From Balamuthia mandrillaris (lineage: Eukaryota; Discosea; Longamoebia; Balamuthiidae): a DNA stretch of 64,000 bases. Where the stretch lies: assembly GCA_031835245.1 (NCBI GenBank), contig JAVKOQ010000026.1, forward strand, positions 1-64,000, read 5' to 3'. The notes below the pieces were generated by a model. That model was given only the letters and a program-made list of their open reading frames with translations, was not told the origin of the DNA and ran no database searches. Shown in pieces: positions 31,533 through 43,628 of this stretch (positions are counted from its first letter, which is position 1; every line of letters begins with the position of its first letter). Position numbers and translations under genes: made by a program.

Positions 31533-32550
31533 ATGGACCAACAGCAAGAACAGCCGCAACAGCTTCTTCAAAAGCTTACGCCTGAGCACCTGGCCGCTTG
31601 GGACAGGGACGGCTTCTTGGTGATCCCACGAGAGCAGCTCTGGACGGAGGAGCAGGTCAAGGAGATCGTGCAATGGACCACCGACGTTGGCAACTGGCCC
31701 GAGACCCCCGGCAAGTGGATGATGTACTTCTCCAAGTCCCTGAAGGACGGCTCCCGCCTGCTCCACCGCATAGAGAACTTTTTCGACTACCACCCTGAGT
31801 TCATGGAGCTCTTCAACTCGCCTCGCTTCCTGGGCTTCGTCTCCCAGCTCTTCGGCGAGCGTGCCCTGCTCTACAAGGAGAAGATCAACTTTAAGTACCC
31901 TGGAGGCGAGGGCTTTGAGCCGCACCAGGACCACGCCGCCGGCTGGTGGCTCTACGGACACACCCTTCACATCACCGCCTTGGTAACCGTCGATAAGGCC
32001 ACTGCCGCCAATGGTTCGTTGGTCAAAAAAAAAAAAACGACTTTCTTTCTCTATCACACGTTTTTTTCAAACGGCTTGGAGCAGTCCACTTTCTGTCCTC
32101 ACTCTGTGGGTTTTCTCGCTAACCCCTTTTTTTTTTTTGTTGACTGCCCTCTCATAGGAGCTTTGGAGGTAGTGGCTGGCCGACACAAGGAAGGACTGTT
32201 GGGAGGCAAGTTCGAGGCCGTGCCCAAGGAGGAAGTGGATAAGATGACATGGATACTCACCGAGACCAACCCTGGTGACTTGGTCTTTTTCGACTCGTTC
32301 GTGCCGCACCGCTCCGCCCCCAACCTCTCGGATGAGCCCCGGCGGGTGCTCTACGTGACCTACAACAAAGCAAGCGAGGGCGATTACCGAGTGCAGTACT
32401 ACCAAGACAAGCGAAAGAGCTATCCTCCCGGTACCGTTCATTCTCTCTTCTCCTCTATTCTTTTTTTTTTGTTTATCAGAACGCTTACCCCTCTTGTTTG
32501 TCTCAGACTGTGAAAGAGAGGAGGGCAAGAACTATGAGTACAAGATCTGA
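31533..32550 (+). CDS. Phytanoyl-CoA dioxygenase (PhyH) family Fe(II)/2-oxoglutarate oxygenase
   Basis: Exons 31533-32013, 32158-32430 and 32507-32550 join in frame to 265 residues. The double-stranded beta-helix iron site is present: the H-x-D pair is in EPHQDHAAGWW and the distal His in FVPHRSAPN; the 2-oxoglutarate-binding Arg is in PRRVLYVTYN. The order INFKYPGG, HQD, ALVTVDKATAANGALEVVAGRH, GDLVFFDSFVPHRS and VQYYQDKRKSYPPDCER resembles the PhnY/TmpA branch of PhyH proteins, which hydroxylate phosphonates such as 2-aminoethylphosphonate, but substrate cannot be told from the sequence and no partner HD-domain enzyme is nearby. It uses G/C-rich codons. The last exon is only 44 nt and encodes a charged tail EEGKNYEYKI. 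An AATAAA lies at 32646-32651. Confidence 0.9.
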
Positions 32551-32564
32551 AAAAACAAACAAAC

Positions 32565-32565
<1 letters not shown>

Positions 32566-32606
<41 letters not shown>
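32566..32606. repeat. (CA)n dinucleotide microsatellite
   Basis: About 20 CA units lie in the 3' UTR of the PhyH gene, right after its stop codon. Confidence 0.95.
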
Positions 32607-32607
<1 letters not shown>

Positions 32608-32645
32608 AACACTGCCACAAAAAAAAAAATAATTTTTTATTTAAA

Positions 32646-32929
32646 AATAAACGAAGGAAGGAAAAGAGTGACAAAGAGTCGTGTTTGCCCAAACAAAGAG
32701 AAACCACCAATGAGTAATTCTCCCTCGGGCTTTCGGCGAGATAAAAAGACCGAGGAAATGTCGACAAAAGGCGGACCCGGCACCCCTCGTGTTATGTCTA
32801 CAGAAATTTATTTTTTTTGGCGGGAAGAGAAAGTGTTTTTGGCGGGCTTTTTCTTTGCAAGTCATTTTCGGCAGCCGAAAAGAGAGAGAAAGAGAGAGAG
32901 AGGAGAGAAAGACTCTACAGAAAAAAAAA
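32646..32929 (+). promoter_or_regulatory. PhyH poly(A) signal and TXNDC9 promoter with TGTCGACA and two TTTTTGGCGGG motifs
   Basis: AATAAA at 32646-32651 likely ends the PhyH transcript. TGTCGACA is at 32759-32766, 164 bp before the next ATG. Two copies of TTTTTGGCGGG, matching the E2F/DP consensus TTTGGCGGGAA (first copy, 32815-32826; second copy near 32836-32847), are 21 bp apart. A GCAGCCGAAAAGAGAGAGA leader becomes pure A before the ATG. Confidence 0.5.
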
Positions 32930-33728
32930 ATGAACGCAGCAGCCATTCAAAAAGTAGTGGAGAGCCAGCTGTTGAAGGCGGCGCAGGAGGTGGAGGAGCG
33001 GCTGGACTCGGAGCTGGACGCCTTGGAGCGGTTGGACGAGGATGACCTGGAGGCGCTGCGGGAGAGGCGCCTCCAGCAGATGAAGCGGCAGGCCCAGAAG
33101 AAGCAGGAGTGGAAGGCCAAAGGGCACGGCGTCTACTCGGAGGTCCCCGATCAACCCGGCTTTTTCGCGGCCACCAAAGAGAGCGAGGTGGTCATTTGTC
33201 ACTTTTATCGCGCCACAACTTGGAGGTAAGCTTTCTCTTCTCTCTACTTTTTTCTTCCTCAACAAATCCACCGCTCATCCGTGATTTTTCGATGATGTTA
33301 ACGAACAAAAAAAAAGATGTGGAATCGTAGATAAACATTTGACGGAGCTGGCTCCTCGCCACTTGGAGGCACGTTTCATCAAGCTGGACGCAGAGAAGAG
33401 TCCCTTCCTGGTGGAACGGCTGAACATCTGGATGCTGCCCACCATCCTCGTCATAAAGAACGGAGAGACGTGCGACAGGATCGAGGGCTTTGACTCGTTG
33501 GGCGGCGTGGATGACTTTCCCACCTCGGCCATGGCGCGGCGGCTGGCCAAGAAGGGAGCCATTCGCATGACACAGGAGGAGGAGGTGGACGAGGAAGACG
33601 GGGGAAGCATGGGAGGCAGAGGAGCGGGGCGTATCGCGCTGCGAAGGGCAGGCAAGCAGAGAGCAGAGGACTACGTTGGGGCTGGCGATGAGAGGGAACG
33701 GCAAGAAGAGGACGATTGGTTTGACTGA
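32930..33728 (+). CDS. TXNDC9: TXNDC9 (phosducin-like protein 3) homologue
   Basis: Exons 32930-33225 and 33317-33728 join in frame to 235 residues. An N-terminal helical region (IQKVVESQLLKAAQEVEERLDSELDALERLDEDDLEALRERRL) precedes a thioredoxin-like fold: GHGVYSEV, EVVICHFYRATTWRCGIVDKHLTELAPRHLEARFIKLDAEKSPFLVERLNIWMLPTILVIKNGE, then FDSLGGVDDFPTSAMARRLAKKG. This order and the FYR-x-T-x-R-C-x-I-x-DKHL stretch are diagnostic for TXNDC9/PhLP3, a co-chaperone of the CCT chaperonin in actin and tubulin folding. The start was chosen for the A-rich leader; an in-frame upstream ATG exists at 32789. The stop codon TGA overlaps an AATAAA at 33728-33733. A charged Glu/Asp tail ends WFD. Confidence 0.93.
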
Positions 33729-33733
33729 ATAAA
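33728..33733 (+). terminator. Poly(A) signal overlapping the TXNDC9 stop codon
   Basis: AATAAA shares its first base with the last base of the TGA stop (TGAATAAA), followed by ten A. It implies an extremely short 3' UTR if used. Confidence 0.4.
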
Positions 33734-33989
33734 AAAAAAAGACTAAAATAAAATAGAAAGGACTCAAATCCACTTTGGCTGCTTCCTTTCTGCTCTGCTC
33801 TCTGCTTTGTACCCCGGTGTTATTTTTCTTACTCCGAGCGTTCTGGTTCTGATTGCCTCGGGCTCTCTCTTCTCTTGTCCTAAGCTTTTTATTCTCCATT
33901 GTTCTCCTCTCCTTCCATCGTTCTCTCTTGTTGGTCATTATATTCACTCTCGGCTCGTTCTCTAATCTCTCTCTCTTCTCTCTCTCTCT

Positions 33990-34031
<42 letters not shown>

Positions 34032-34449
34032 CTTCTCTCTCTTTCTTTCCTCTCTCCAGTCAACGGGGGCTGACATGCCGACTCTCTCGCTGAGACAGCC
34101 CTATACAGGTAATGGAGATCCCATACTCAAAAGGCAGGGCGGGAGGAGCAGCGCTTAAATTCCTGGCGTGTGGTTTTGCGGTTGACTTATTCACCCACTT
34201 ATACCTGATGCCTCTGTTTCACCCAAAAACACACAACATGAAACACGATGGTAATTTCTTGTGGGCAAAGCGACTCGCGCAAGTCCGTCACGAGAGGGAA
34301 CCGCAAAGGCGCCTTGGCATCTCTCTCGTCCACTTGTGTGTGGATGTGGACTATCGTACATTTTTTTTTTGGGGGGTTCCTCATGCTCCTCTATTATTGC
34401 ATGCAAAGAGAAACGATGTGCGCGTGTGATCGTGTTTTTTTTATTGAAG
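33734..34449. other. Unexplained stretch with plus-strand (TC)n and splice-like sites
   Basis: A plus-strand T/C block (about 33955-34058) ends in CTCTCCAG, and 34059-34105 is then bounded by CAG|GTAATG, so it looks like an exon between an intron and a donor site. No protein of recognisable family results (LRQPYTGNGDPILKRQGG). It lies between the TXNDC9 stop and the convergent UBR stop, a place where little sequence would be needed. It may be a small plus-strand gene, an alternative TXNDC9 3' exon, or chance. Confidence 0.3.
34440..34445 (-). terminator. Poly(A) signal just after the UBR stop
   Basis: TTTATT on the plus strand is AATAAA on the minus strand, four bases past the UBR stop codon (34450-34452). 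Confidence 0.4.
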
Positions 34450-37400
34450 TTAAACACGTTCCCAATGCATGGAGACGGACTCGCTGCTGGTCGCTTTCCT
34501 GTTGGCCAACACCCCGATCTCATGCTTCAGGAAGAGCATCCGCAGCTGCTCCTTGCGCGAGGGATCGAGGAACAAGGGGCGTCCTCGTTTGAGGCCAAAG
34601 TCCTCCTCTCCGTGGGAGTCCAGGTAGGGAGAGAGGTAAAAGGTGCCCTCGATGCGGTGGCGGAGCAACACCACGATTGTATGGTTCAGAAGGAGGAACA
34701 TGCCTTCTCCTGCTCCACATTCTTGCGCGTGCTGTGTGTTTATTTTTGTTTGGTATTTGTGTTAATCTTTGCACATGAAGAAGAGAGAAGAGCAAGAGAG
34801 GCAAAGCGAGGAGGGAAGAAACAACAAAGAAACCAGAAGAAAGAAAGCAGAAAGAAAGAAACCACAAGAAGAGGGGAGGAGGCTTGCATACTTGATTGCA
34901 TTCACCAAGATGATTCTTGGAGCAACAACTGCTGCCAAAGCAGAGGAAGCGACCACAAATGAGGCAGTGAGCAGGTTGATCAGGAGTGATGCCACATTGC
35001 TTGCACTTGTTGGAGTCCGGAAGGTCAACCGTTTTGAAAAAGTGCATGTCTTGATAGAGATAAGGTAACGCGCGACGGCACAAGTCGAAAGGAAGTGTTG
35101 ACGAAGGCGATACTTCACAGAGAACAAATACCTTTTTTTGGTTGATATGTAAATATTAGATAAGATGAACGAAAGTTGGAGAAGAGAAGAGGAGAAGAAC
35201 AATAAAGTAAGGCGTACTTTGAACAGTTGAGTGATGTTCTTTGATTGTTGTTGTATTTGCAAGTGTAAAGCGTCGTCATCTTCATCTCCCAATCGATAAG
35301 TAGGGTGATAGTTGCGTTTTCGTTTCGAGAAAGACAACGCCAGTTCTTTGCACCACCCGGAAACTACGCTCCTTAGAGCGCAATTCGGAGCAAGATGACG
35401 AACAAGCGAAGATACGGATGCGTCTAGTCCTAATATCGAACACAATGCTTTAAACTCGTTTTCTTTTAGCTCATCTTCACTTGTGTTGTTGCTTAAAGGA
35501 GATGATGACGAAGAAACAGGAAGTGAAGAAGACGGCAGAGAACATTTGAAGCAGACGTGGAAGAAAAGAACGACTCGTCGAAGAAAAGGAAGAACATGAT
35601 CAATGACTCCCATCTTCAACCGCCGCCAATTAATACTGGAAGAAGCAGCAAAGAGAGTTTGAATGGATACGCTGGCTGGTAAATAAGGTGTCAGGGAATC
35701 GCCCAAAATCTGACAAACAGCAGCCAATTGCTTGTCTTCTTCTTCGTCAGCGTCTTCTTCCTTTTCTTTGTCTTTTTGTTTCGTGGGAGAAGAAGGTGTC
35801 ACGATCATTTGCGTTAAGAAAGACTTGATCAAGCAATGCAAGAAGAGTAACGGTAGGCGGCGTCGTAAAAACTTGACGTCTGTATCTTCTTTCAATGGTG
35901 ACTGACGCCGTTGACGCTCTTCCATTGTTCGCCCTAATCGAAGGAAGATTAACTTACTCCAAAGAGAAAAGGAATCTCGCTCCAAGAATGGCATATCTTC
36001 TTTTGTTGCATCTTCTTGTTCAGTTCGTTCAATAACTTGATTCAGTTCCTTTAGAGCTCGATCATATTCAGTTGCTTCTCCGTTTACGTCTCCTTCATCG
36101 CCGTTTTGAGGGCTGTAGATAGAAGCATAAGCGATAGCAGCTTCTGTGATGGCAACAATATGAGCTTGATTGTTGCTATGTGACACTATTTCGGCAATCT
36201 TGTCAGCGATAGAAGAAGGCGAAGAAGATGAAGCAGATGAAGTGTTGAGACGCGAAGGGGAAGGGGAAGAGGATGAGGAGGATGGAGAGTTGGAAGCAGA
36301 GTCTCCATTTGGATCTTTGGGTTTGCCTCTTCCTGTTACTTCCATATTGGCGATCATGCTGGCAACCTGTTTTAAGGGGTAAGATGAGCAGAAAAAATAA
36401 AGAGCGAAAGGCCAATAGGCAGCAGGGAGCAAGTATTTACCAAAGACCAAAGGAATGTGGAGAGAGCTCGGTGATGCACATCCACTTTATCAAGGGTAAC
36501 ATTGTGATAGGCAGCGTAAACCCTTCTTGCAAAATCCTGAAGAGACATGCAGAACTCGTCGTTTGTCGGTTGTTCCGTTGTATTTGCTTCATGTTCATTT
36601 TCAGTTGTCAACTTCATGTTTCTTCCTTTACTTGCTTCTTCGCTTTTGAACAAATGCGCCCACCCCCTTTCATCTTCTTCCTCCTCATCTTCCTCTTCGT
36701 TTCGAAAAGCAGAAGAAGAATCACGCAAGAATCCAGAGCAAAGTGAAGCTGACACTTCCGAAAGCGAAAGCATAAAAGAAGATGGGGATGAAGAAGAAGA
36801 AATTGGTATCAACGTATTTGCGATTGTTCTGCACAGAGGGCACTTGAACTCTCCTCTGGAAATGCTCAACGGAGACATTTGTGGGTGCAAAAACGCGTTC
36901 GCTTCCCACAGTTGCTGCATCAACGAGAGGCAATACTTGTGGCGACAATTGGCATGCATGTAGTGGCCGCAGCTGCTCGAAAAGCATCCTTGTGTCCTTT
37001 CTACGTTTCTATGTATTTCGCTTCGCCAAATGTCTTGCGTTGTAGTTGGTGAAGATGGTGTAGTTGATGTTGTATCACTGCTGCTGCTGCCTTCTTCCCC
37101 TTCCTCTTTTTCTTTTTCGTGTTTGCTTTCAGCGCTCACTCGGCCGCCACTCTCTTCTCCTCCAGGTTCGGTCATCCCTTGTTCCAGTTCCTCTTGTTGC
37201 CCCTCTGTTTCTTCCTGTTCTTCTGTTGGTTGTGTTTCAAGTATCATCTCGTCGCCAGAAGCTTTCACTTTTTCCTCCATTTCGAGCACTAACTCCTTTT
37301 CCATTTGTTTCTCCACATCTTCCAACTTATCTTTTCCTTTTTCTTCTGTTTCTTCTCCCTTCTTCTCATCTTCTTTAACTTCTTCTTTTTCTTCTTTTTT

Positions 37401-40031
37401 CAGTGATTCGTTCTCGAGAAGCGATTCCAGCAATGCTCGTTCTTGTTTCTTCTTCACAATTGGCAAAACGTTGGAAGGCCGCACGAAAGCAAGAAGCCCC
37501 AATGGATCATCCTCGCGATGACCTTCTTTACAAAATACACACATCGGTTCTTCTTCCTCTTCATGTAACACGTTCTTGTCTTTTGCTGTTGTTGTCGCTT
37601 CAGTTTGGTTTGTGGTTTCTTCTGGCGTCTGTGTTTCTGTTGCAGTCTTACTGCGTTTAATGGCTGGCTCTTCGACCTCCATCTGCTTAAACGCATCTCC
37701 CGAAGCCTTCAGGAACGCTTGTTGCTGCGAGTTTAAATATTAGTAATGTTTCATTACACAAGGGAACGCAGACAGACGACAAAGGTATAAAAAAACAGAA
37801 GAACACAAAAGAAGATAAGTTTACCTTAGCAGCAAACTGAGCGAGAACGGCAGCTTGTCGCGCTTTCAACATTCGTTTCCGTTTCGTCTCTTCATCTTCC
37901 TGTTGTTCACTATCTTTGCCTGCACTGCTGCCAGCATCACCTCCCGATCTAACAACTTGCTTTCCTTTCTCGCTGCTCTCTTCGCCTTTTCTTCCCGTTT
38001 TAAAGCCTGGTTCCGTTGCGTTGCCAAGCGTTTTGCTGTGTTCTTCGATTATGTCAGTTACTGACTTTCTTCGTTGTTTGAAAGGATAAGAGAGCGCGTC
38101 GAGTTTCTTCATCATCTTCAGAATTTCCACCAACACGGTTTGTTGTTCAGCCAAAGTGGGAGAATGGAGATCGCAAAGTTGAATGAGGAACATAAGAATA
38201 CTGCCTTTTGTTGTTCTTGTACTTTCTCCTCCTTCTTTTGTCTTCGTTGAGGAACGAAGCACAGTAAATTCTTGACCGAGATTTGCCAACAAGTCGTCGT
38301 AGGATGAAAACTCCATATCGTAAATGTTCTTTACGATGGTTTCTGCCTTGTCAGTATCTTCCATTTCTGCTGTTACTTCTTTTTCTTTTTCCGTTTCATT
38401 CCGTGTTTCAGCCGCACGCTGTATTTCCAATTCAAAGAATTGCAAAGAGAGAAGCAAAAGGTTGAGAAAACTGTTAAGAATCGGTTCAGAAAGCTTGAAA
38501 CGTTCTTCCTCGTCTTGTTGGTGTTTCTCCATCTCTTCTGTTTCCTCCTCTTCTTCTTCTGCCTTTTGACCATCGTTGATAACTTGTCGATCGTGTAATG
38601 CTTTCATGAAAACTGTGAACATGAGGCGCAACACGACGTGCGAATGAACAACTTCGCGTACTCCGACGAATAGTGGCAGTGGAACCGGTCGCAGCGATAC
38701 ACGGGGCATGTCTATTACTGATGTCTTTCCTTTTACTGAGTTCATCTTTTTTTTGTGTTATTATGGTTGGTTTTAAAAATCATGAATAAGCTATTGAAGA
38801 AGAACGAGAGGGACGGAGAGAGCACAGAAGCAGAGAAGAAAGAACAAAATAAAGAAGAAAGAAAGAAGAAGAAAAACAAACCTTTTTCATGTGATGTTTG
38901 TAATTTTCAGTAGCTTTTTCTAACTCACGAGTGGAAAAATGCGGGAAGTACGGATTGAACAGCCTCCAATACTCCTGTCTCAAGCTGTAAGTTCCTTGTC
39001 TCATGCCCTCCGCGTTACTAAACTCGGCCACTTCCTCCAAAATCTCAGAGATGAGAGACAGCTTATGATAAGTGGTCACCGTTTTGACCAGGTGCGGAGA
39101 CAGTCCTTTCATCAATTGGCTATGGGTCATAGGGCTGATACAAAGGTACTGCACGATTTCGTGTTTGATAAGATCTTTAACGTGCCGTCTGCTCTCTTCC
39201 TTTCTTCGCTTCTTCCTCTCTTCCAGAGAATAAGAGGCAAAAGGAAAGCCTCCTTCAGAAGAAGAAAGTTGTGCATTTTCGTTTTGGCCTAATGGAAGGC
39301 CTACGACCGTTCGTTCGTTGATGAGGTTAATCAAAAGACGAGCAAAGTATTCAGCTAGAACCGTCTTTTGGTGAAGAGTGCATTCTTCCATTGCCGCGAG
39401 TTCGTGAATGTGTTCTTCGAACGCGTCTCCTACCTCTTCCAACGAAGCATCATTATCCATCAATGCCATCAACTTTTCTTGAATGCCCGTCAAAATACCA
39501 ACACGTCCATTGCCACTGTGATCTTCCTCTTCTTCACCTTGTTTCTCTTTCGCTTCTTCACCGAATTGCATCTCTCTCTTTCTTCTTTTTCTTCGTTTCA
39601 ACTCGGCGATAGATTTGGGCTCAGTACCCCACCAGTTGAAGAACTCAGTTAATCCAAAACGGTCCAATAGAGTGGCCACGAAAGCGTCTTTCGTGTTTGT
39701 TTTGTGTTTGTTATCCTCCCGTTCTTGTAATTCTTCTGGAAAGATAATCTTGTTTATGTCCTCTCTCTTTGTAGCGCAGTTGTGAAGAAGAGCAGCGCTG
39801 CATTGCATCATGGCGAGGTCGAGCTCGGAGAGATGATTAGCGCCGATGGTGTGAAGGTAGAGAAAGGCTTGTTGGTGCATTTGTTCGCCATTGCGAACCC
39901 AAAGGCCTGCTGAGATTTGTGCAGCGAGTACCTGTATTAAAAAAAAACGAAATAAAACGATTAAAATAATGGAAAAAGCAAGTGAGAGACTGGGAGTGAG
40001 AGAGTGAGAGCGAAAGAGACAGGGACAGGGC

Positions 40032-40089
<58 letters not shown>

Positions 40090-40972
40090 AGGTTAGGTAC
40101 CTGTACACGCAAAGGATGTTCCAATAACAGCAACGCCATGTCCTCTTGGGACAACAGCCATTCCTTGTGTCGCAAATTGGCGAGGGCGTCAGGAATGGGG
40201 CCCTCATCACTGGGCACCACATGTGCCATCATCTTAGGAAAGAGGTCTATCATGGAAAGACCAAACTGATTGCTAGCATCAGCGAACAAACGTGCCAAAA
40301 GACGATTAAGCGGCAAATGAAAGGTGACCGGCTCTCGCATGACATCAAAGTTGATGATGACCTGTCTGCCATCAAACTTGTTCCTCTTTCGAAACGCGAA
40401 TTGAAAAGAAGATGAGGATTTTGCCAGCTGTTTTTGGGCCAGTCTTTCTTCTTTTAGTCGGTTATGTTTCACGCGTTTAAACTCTTCGTGGATGAACGTC
40501 AGCAACGAGAAGATCGCTTCTTGGATGGCATTTTTCAGAACAGGGACTTTCCACTGTTCGTCGTCCATAGATGAAGCCCGACCTTTGTTGCTAAGGAAGG
40601 CGCGAATGAGGCGATTGTCTTCGCGATTATCCGGAGAGAGTTCCACCGAAAGATAAAGCTCTAACATGGCCTCACTGAGGAAAGAAACGATTGGTTGCAA
40701 CAATTCCAATTCTAGAGAGAAAGCATCTCGCCAGGTTTCGTTCTCGTACTCTATGTGGCCCAAAGAGGAGGGTCTTCTCTGGTAGTAGTTCATACCCTGC
40801 AATAAGTACCATAACTCCAAGAAGAGCGAATAGTTATTTTCTTCTTCACTATTGGACGAAGAGCTATCGCAGGCGTACTGTTTGTTGCACAAAGAAAGCA
40901 ACAAATACAGCAGAATATGAGAGGAAGAACAAGAAGATGAAGAATGTTAACAAGAAGCAGAACAAGAACAAG

Positions 40973-41049
<77 letters not shown>

Positions 41050-43628
41050 GGAGTTATACCTGTTCATCCAATCCAGAAGAAAATAAAAGATGTTGTGTAA
41101 CACTAGGAACGGAGCAAGTAGCTCTAAGATCGTGACAAAGATACCAATACTTCCGTTTGCGTAGGATAATACTGCTGTCATTCATCACGCGTTCCATATA
41201 CTCATCCAAATCGGGCTCGCTATCTCCATCTTCCTCGGATTCTTTCTATTGAGCAAGAGAAAGTTAGAGAAAACAACAAGAACGAGACTATCGCAAAAGT
41301 AATAAAGTAAGAAAATAAATTTTAAGCCTACAAACCGGTTTCATTACAAAAACACTCCGCAAAGTAGAGGTCAGCTTCGACAACAGACTTGTCAGCAGAG
41401 AGGGCTCTTGCACCAAAAGAGGGATTAGTTGAGGGTGAAGAAACTGGGTGGACATCGTCAGCGGCGTTTGATACTGCGCTATTTCTTCTCGTTGTCTTTC
41501 CAGTTCTGCCACCTCAAACCCTCTTTCCTCGATCTCTTCTTTGGAGATGCCATCGTCAGGCTGTTGCTGCTCGCTGCGTTCATGTTGGGCTCTCAATTCT
41601 TCATGAAGAAGTTCAGTGAGCTGTTTTTTCTCGTACTCGTTATCGATAACTACATCGATGAAATTGCAGTAAACTTTGACAAAGGCACGAGCGAATCTCC
41701 GTTTGAACAATGTGTCTCCTGCGAAATATTTTTTGATTGACATTGTTAAATATCAAGCCTTTTTAAAACAAATAGTCGCGGCCTGCCTTATAAAAACACA
41801 TGGAGAAAAAAAAGCATACCTATTAACATGAAGTAAAACTTCCGTAATTCCTCAATGATGACAGAAGGAAAAATGTGATCCACGAGCAACAACCACAAGA
41901 TCACCGAGTTATCATCGACGTCTTCCAACTCTTCTGGGGTTTCCAGTTCTTTCTCTTTTTCTTCTTCTTCTTCTTCTTTCTCTTTCTCTGCTACCATCAT
42001 CTTCTCTGTTGCCTTTATCTTTTTTGTACAGGAGGCAGTATAAGCAGCAGAGGCAGCGGCGGCAGCCGCTGACTTGAGCTCAGCAAGTGCTTGCTCGGTC
42101 CCCGGTCTCTCCAACCGCATTCCATAGCCCGAAGGCAAGCATTGGTTCATCACATCGCATAGGATTCTGCGCATACCATCTCCAAACCACTCCACTATCT
42201 TCATGAGCCACTGTAACATGAAAAGCGCTTCATTTCGCAGGGCGTCTCGTTCTTTGGTAAGTTGTTTTCTTTGGCGCTCTCGCTCTGAGGCGGGCATTCT
42301 CTCAGCATCGTTTTCTGTTCCTCTCCTTCCCTGCAAGGTGGAAAGAAATGAAATGGAGTTAAAAACGAGAAAGCACACCAATAGAAGAGAGATGATAACA
42401 GGAGAGGAGAGAGCGAGGAGAGAGGGGGGAGAGAGAGAGAGAGAAGTGAACAATATGAAAGAAGACTGGAATAAATAACAAAAGAGGGAGAAAAAGGACA
42501 AGAGTTAAATATAAGGGATTAAAATGAACATTACTTGTGCATGATAAACAGCGTTCATTTTAGAAGTATCGTTCACATATCCAAGACGCAACAAACGGTA
42601 CACAAGTTCCTGCACGAAGCGAGTAAGTGCTATCTTAGATACCTCGCGCATCTTTGGAGGAAGCATGGCTGTAGGATCGTCATCCTCGGTTGCTCCTTTA
42701 TGAAAACGGCAATTGCCCTCTGGTCTCCAAGCCAAAGGATCGCCACAATCGCAACAACCTCCACCAACTCGTATCATGTGATCTATTGTTTGCGCACAGA
42801 GAAGTGAGAAATTTTTTGTATAAAGAGACGAGAATCAGAGAGGAGAAAAAGAAGAAAAAGAGAGGGAAAAGGTGCATACAATCATGGTTGGTGTGATCGC
42901 CAGCTTGAAAACATTCCACACAAATTGCACTGTTATTTTTTTAAAAAAAGCATGCATTAGCAACACACGCGCAGAAGAGTGATGAAATAACGGATAGGCG
43001 TAAAGCAAACCATGGTTCATCGTAGCCACAGTCTTCACACTTGTAGGCAATGTCCCCATTCTTCCAAATCTTGCCGCACACGTTCGACTTGCCAGCCGTC
43101 TTGCGTTGAATCTCATCCTTCACTTCTGCTGGAGTTCCACACCCTGTTTATTTTAAAACGAACAACAAAACATGATGAGCAACATAAAACGTAAGAGGAA
43201 GGAAAGTGAAGAGAAGAGAGAAGAGAGAAGTGTTTACCAGCGCACAGGATCCAAATGCAAGTGCTGACGGTCTGCTGTATCGTCTTCGTGGCGAACAGCC
43301 ACGTCATAAAGGCGGGAATCTCCTGAGCATCACTGCTCAGGAGGCGCGCCACCTCCTCCAGCCCACGCGCATGCAGCCGCTCCGCAGCGGCGCACACCGC
43401 CTCCCAACCCTGAGGCTGAGAAGAAGAGGGAGCAGCAGCAGCGTAGCCCTGCCCCTCCCACGCCTGCCAAAAGTAGGGCGGGCGGAAGAGGCCGCTCGGG
43501 TCGGGGGCGCAGAGGTGCTCCTCGGGCGACCACGTCTCTTCCAAGGGGAGCCACCGCACGTCCGCCAGGTTGGTGCTCACCCTAGGGGGTGGTGTCGTTG
43601 GTGTGGAAGAGGCAGCAGAGGAGCTCAT
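34450..43628 (-). CDS. UBR-box/RING E3 ubiquitin ligase (UBR1/UBR2/UBR3 family)
   Basis: About fifteen exons from the ATG at 43628 give roughly 2,500 residues. The UBR zinc finger is near the N-terminus: CGTPAEV, SNVCGKIWKNGDIAYKCEDCGYDEPCAICVECFQAGDHTNHDYH, then MIRVGGGCCDCGDPLAW and CRFHKG. It recognises N-degrons or related signals. A long helical middle follows (LFMLQWLMKIVEWFGDGMRRILCDVMN; PVTFHLPLNRLLARLFAD). The RING-H2 is EEEPMCVFCKEG...SSSCGHYMHANCRHKYCLSL...GEFKCPLCRTIANTLIP. The C-terminal autoinhibitory-type domain has KCKQCGITPDQPAHCLICGRFLCFGSSCC, NHLGECN and DSHGEEDFGLKRGRPLFLDPSRKEQL. The zinc ligands are intact in UBR and RING, so activity is likely. I see no ClpS-like domain, which would be needed for bulky hydrophobic N-degrons. 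Stop at 34450-34452. Confidence 0.92.
40041..40085. repeat. (GA)n microsatellite in UBR intron
   Basis: A plus-strand GA run inside an intron of the minus-strand UBR gene, i.e. (TC)n in the transcript. Confidence 0.85.
40973..41049. repeat. (CAA)n trinucleotide repeat in UBR intron
   Basis: About 25 CAA units on the plus strand, (TTG)n in the sense strand, lie in an intron between the exon ending SSGLDEQ and the exon starting YACDSSSS. Confidence 0.95.

Noticed and set aside
40691-41086. Polyasparagine open frame on the plus strand
   Set aside because: It arises from the CAA repeat in a UBR intron and antisense exon sequence.
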